A program made the translations under genes and the position numbers. DNA of 35,537 bases from Methanobacteriota archaeon (lineage in GTDB: Archaea; Halobacteriota; Methanosarcinia; Methanosarcinales; Methanosarcinaceae): assembly GCA_016841625.1 (NCBI GenBank), contig JAENYU010000016.1:60898-96434 (forward strand), written 5' to 3'. Below the pieces are notes generated by a model. It saw only the letters and a program-made list of their open reading frames with translations. It made no database searches and was not told the DNA's origin. Below are positions 32,929-35,537 of this stretch, piece after piece (position 1 is the stretch's first letter; each line of letters opens with the position of its first letter).

Positions 32929-33621
32929 ATGGTGTCCCTGGATGAGGCAGTAACTGCGCGGCTCAAGCGAGGTAGCAAACATTTTGAGGTTCTGGTCGAA
33001 CCTGAAGGAGCCCTGGCCTTCAAGAGGGGCGAGGAAGTAAACCTGGAAGATGTACTTGCAGTCGAGACGATCTTCGAAGATGCGAACAGGGGAGATCGGG
33101 CAGCTGAATCCGATATTACTAATGCTTTTGAGACAAGCAACCCCTTTGAGATTGCGTCCCAGATCCTGAAAAACGGAGAGCTTCAGCTTACCGCGGAGCA
33201 GAGAAAGCACATTCTCGAAGAAAAAAAGAAAAAAGTTATCTACACCATCTCCAGGAATGCAATAAATCCCCAGACAAGAGCACCACATCCTCCTGCCCGC
33301 ATCGAAAGGGCAATGGAAGAAGCAAAGGTGCACATAGACCCCTTAAAAAGTGTGGACCAGCTGGTAAAAATTACCATGAAAGCCATCAGGCCTCTGATCC
33401 CCATACGTTTTGAAGAAATCAATGTAGCTGTAAAAATTCCTCCCGAGTATGCCCCCAAGGCGTACGGAGATATTTCCAGGAGCGGGAGTATTTTGAAGGA
33501 AGAATGGCAGAATGACGGCTCCTGGGTTGCAGTGGTCAGGATTCCTGCTGGGATCCAGAACGAATTTTATGCTCTTTTAAATCATCTCACTAAGGGAGAG
33601 GCTCAAACTAAACTTTTATAA
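32929..33621 (+). CDS. SBDS family ribosome maturation protein
   Basis: A 230-residue homologue of SBDS/Sdo1, which with an EF-2-like GTPase releases the anti-association factor eIF6 from 50S subunits. Visible signatures are [20 protein letters not shown] at the N-terminus, the middle segment [20 protein letters not shown] followed by [20 protein letters not shown], and the C-terminal ferredoxin-like domain with [18 protein letters not shown]. It lies 78 bp after psmA and 11 bp before rrp4. Confidence 0.96.
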   Translation: MVSLDEAVTARLKRGSKHFEVLVEPEGALAFKRGEEVNLEDVLAVETIFEDANRGDRAAESDITNAFETSNPFEIASQILKNGELQLTAEQRKHILEEKKKKVIYTISRNAINPQTRAPHPPARIERAMEEAKVHIDPLKSVDQLVKITMKAIRPLIPIRFEEINVAVKIPPEYAPKAYGDISRSGSILKEEWQNDGSWVAVVRIPAGIQNEFYALLNHLTKGEAQTKLL

Positions 33622-33632
33622 GAGGATGTTGG

Positions 33633-34430
33633 ATGGTAAAAAAGATAGTGATCCCTGGTGACCTGTTGTCCGAGAATGCTCAAAATGCAGGATACGGGAC
33701 ATATGTCAAGAACAATAAGGTCTATTCTTCGTTGTGTGGTATTGAAAGTAGCAAAGAAGATAAGGTTGGAGTGATCCCGCTTGCGGGTGCCTATATGCCC
33801 TCCCCCAATGATGTGGTTATAGGGATCGTTGTTACGATTACCCCATCCAACTGGTTTATGGATATCGCTGCCCCCCATGATGGGATGTTCCACGTATCCG
33901 AGTACCCTAGAAGAGTCGAATCCGCAGATATGCCTTCAATCCTGAATGTAGGCGATGCCGCAATCATCAGGGTTAAAGATGTGAACGAGTCCATGAAAAT
34001 AGAACTTGCCCTGCGGGATTCAAGCCTTCAAAAGCTCAGGACAGGCCAGATAGTTGAAATTGAGCCTGTGAAAGTCCCCCGTGTTATCGGACACGGCGGC
34101 TCCATGATCTCGATGCTGAAGAAAGAGACGAACTGCAATATTTTCGTTGGTCAGAACGGAAGGATATGGATCGACGGAAAAGATGAGGATATGGAGCTTT
34201 TGAAAAAGGCTATTCAGCTGATTCAAGTTGAAGCCCAGCGTTCCGAATTGACAGATCGTGTCTACGGCTTTTTGAAAAATGAGCTGGAAATGCAAAAGCA
34301 GCCAAAGCCTGCTACATTTTTTAATACCAAAATGAAAATAATGACCGGCACAAAAGAAGAAACTCCTGAGAAAGGTCATTCGGAAGAAACATACAGAAAA
34401 ATCGATGTGTTACTGGACCCGGAAGCTTGA
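33633..34430 (+). CDS. rrp4: Exosome complex RNA-binding protein Rrp4
   Basis: A 265-residue cap subunit of the archaeal exosome. It has the N-terminal domain VIPGDLLSENAQNAGYGTYV, an S1 domain (about residues 64-140, GIVVTITPSNWFMDIAAPHD onward) and a KH-type domain with RVIGHGGSMISMLKKETNCN, containing GHGG. Rrp4 feeds RNA into the Rrp41-Rrp42 ring. The ATG at 33633 follows AGAGGATG-type purine sequence. The C-terminal 40 residues are lysine- and glutamate-rich. The rrp41 gene follows after 90 bp. Confidence 0.96.
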   Translation: MVKKIVIPGDLLSENAQNAGYGTYVKNNKVYSSLCGIESSKEDKVGVIPLAGAYMPSPNDVVIGIVVTITPSNWFMDIAAPHDGMFHVSEYPRRVESADMPSILNVGDAAIIRVKDVNESMKIELALRDSSLQKLRTGQIVEIEPVKVPRVIGHGGSMISMLKKETNCNIFVGQNGRIWIDGKDEDMELLKKAIQLIQVEAQRSELTDRVYGFLKNELEMQKQPKPATFFNTKMKIMTGTKEETPEKGHSEETYRKIDVLLDPEA

Positions 34431-34520
34431 GATCCGGACCTGTTGAACCTTAAAGGGATATTTCCAGGAAATTCGGTGTTTAGAATAAGTTTGTTTTAGG
34501 AGACGCTTGGAGATTGAAGT

Positions 34521-35537
34521 ATGAGTGATAAACCTGAAAAATTAATTACTGATGACGGACTGCGCCTTGACGGGAGGCGTGTGGATGAAATCAGGCCCAT
34601 GAAAATAGAAATCGGCGTACTTTCGAGAGCCGATGGTTCCTGTTATCTGGAATGGGGAAGGAATAAGATCCTGGTAGGTGTATACGGCCCCAGGGAAGCC
34701 CACCCTCGTCGCACCCAGCGTGCAGATTCTGCAGTTATCCGCTACAGATATAATATGGCAGCTTTTTCAGTTGAAGACCGCGCCCGCCCCGGACACAGCA
34801 GAAGGAGCATTGAAATCTCAAAGGTTTCCAGGGAAGCCTTCGAGCCTGTGATCATGAGTGAGCTGTACCCGAAAGCGGCTATCGACATTTTTGTTGAAGT
34901 TCTCCAGGCAGATGCGGGGACGAGGACCGCCGCAATCAATGCAGCATCTGTTGCCCTTGCCGATGCAGGCATCCCCATGAAGGGACTTGTGACTTCCTGT
35001 GCTTTTGGAAAGGTAGACGGCCAGGTCGTTCTCGACCTTAACAAGGACGAAGATAACTACGGAGATGCTGACTTCCCGGTTGCCATGACCCAGGATGGGG
35101 AAATTACCCTGGTCCAGATGGACGGGCACCTCACCCAGGAAGAAATTAAAAGAGGCATGGAACTTGTGAAGATAGGCTGTAGCCAGATCTTTGCACTCCA
35201 GCAGGCTGCCCTCAGGACGAAGTTCGAGTTTCCGGAAGCAGAGGAAACCGAAGAACCTGAGGAAGAAGGGGAAGCCGTTGAATCTGCAGAAGCCGAAATC
35301 TCTGAAGTGGCCGCCAAATATGCAGGCGCAACCGAAGTTGAAGAGGCAGCAGAGGCTGAGGAAATAATTTCCGAAGCTGAAGAAGAAGCCGAGGAAGAAG
35401 CTATCGAAGAGGAAGCTGAAGAAGAGGCTGAAGAAGAACTCGAAGCTGAAGAAGAGGCCGAAGAGGAAGCTGAAGAAGAGCTCGAAGCTGAAGAAGAGGC
35501 CGAAGAAGAGGAACTTGAAGAAGAGGCTGAAGAAGAA
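34521..35537 (+). CDS. rrp41: Exosome exonuclease Rrp41, partial at window end, with long acidic tail
   Basis: The catalytic RNase PH-type subunit of the archaeal exosome, running off the window with no stop in 339 codons. The start MSDKPEKLITDDGLRLDGRR is typical; GHSRRSIEISKVSREAFEP, QADAGTRTAAINAASVALAD and the phosphate-site region match the family. The enzymatic domain ends near residue 233 (AALRTKFEFPE). The remaining 100 or more residues are almost entirely glutamate with alanine and leucine, including a 14-residue unit encoded by two 42-bp repeats (35427-35510). A GGAG motif lies 8 bp before the ATG. Confidence 0.95.
   Translation, partial: MSDKPEKLITDDGLRLDGRRVDEIRPMKIEIGVLSRADGSCYLEWGRNKILVGVYGPREAHPRRTQRADSAVIRYRYNMAAFSVEDRARPGHSRRSIEISKVSREAFEPVIMSELYPKAAIDIFVEVLQADAGTRTAAINAASVALADAGIPMKGLVTSCAFGKVDGQVVLDLNKDEDNYGDADFPVAMTQDGEITLVQMDGHLTQEEIKRGMELVKIGCSQIFALQQAALRTKFEFPEAEETEEPEEEGEAVESAEAEISEVAAKYAGATEVEEAAEAEEIISEAEEEAEEEAIEEEAEEEAEEELEAEEEAEEEAEEELEAEEEAEEEELEEEAEEE
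35427..35510 (+). repeat. 42-bp tandem repeat coding for the Rrp41 acidic tail
   Basis: Two in-frame 42-bp units encode AEEELEAEEEAEEE twice. They differ at three third-codon positions. They sit inside a longer, looser gaagaagag/gctgaagaa repeat that reaches the window edge. Confidence 0.85.

Noticed and set aside
32338-33333. Minus-strand open frame of 331 codons across psmA and SBDS
   Set aside because: Antisense to two highly conserved genes; its translation shows no domain and spans an intergenic gap without independent support.

Overview
The window is archaeal and almost certainly from a methanosarcinal methanogen (Methanosarcina or a close relative). The right end carries the conserved archaeal RNA-processing/proteasome supercluster: ribosomal protein L15e, an exosome-linked RNA-binding protein, RNase P Rpp30 and Pop5, proteasome alpha, SBDS, Rrp4 and Rrp41. 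Coding genes are fairly GC-balanced, intergenic spacers are long and AT-rich, and dispersed palindromic repeats are abundant. No rRNA, tRNA or CRISPR array was recognised.

Layout. (1) 1-5.3 kb is accessory DNA: an 11-bp tandem repeat, a MntA/HepT toxin-antitoxin pair, a RelE-type toxin with its antitoxin, an IS1634-like insertion sequence, and several remnants of type I restriction-modification genes (hsdM and hsdS 3' ends) embedded in dispersed hairpin-rich repeats. (2) 5.3-13.5 kb, all minus strand, is a peptide/nickel-type ABC importer: lipoprotein receptor, SAM methyltransferase, two permeases and a fused double ATPase. An ABC-2 type export ATPase/permease pair follows. (3) 13.5-15.1 kb repeats the kind of debris seen at the left end, in the same orientation. 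(4) 15.1-22.7 kb is an apparently intact type I restriction-modification locus on the minus strand (hsdR, then hsdM, an unrecognised Zn-finger plus PD-(D/E)XK protein, and hsdS). A DsrE-like gene on the opposite strand, bracketed by palindromes, separates hsdR from hsdM. (5) 23.0-28.9 kb holds a secreted hypothetical protein, an FAD-dependent dehydrogenase and a MrfA/Hrq1-type helicase, all minus strand. (6) 29.2 kb to the end is the housekeeping cluster on the plus strand. Rrp41 runs off the window with a long acidic C-terminal tail.

How things fit together. The housekeeping genes form two translationally tight groups: L15e, RNA-binding protein, Rpp30 and Pop5 overlap by a few bases and all start with non-AUG codons; psmA, SBDS, rrp4 and rrp41 follow after a gene-poor gap. 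The importer genes are tightly packed and probably co-transcribed. The accessory half is dominated by defence (type I RM, two toxin-antitoxin modules, an IS) and by repeated copies of a unit made of an hsdS 3' end plus a trailing hairpin cassette. This points to repeated duplication and decay around RM loci. Those remnants belong to a different HsdM family from the resident one.

The most interesting items are the uncharacterised nuclease-like ORF inside the hsdM-hsdS operon, the hsdS-tail/hairpin units, the tandem array that duplicates a stop/start junction in the transporter operon, and the palindrome-bracketed DsrE gene between hsdR and hsdM.
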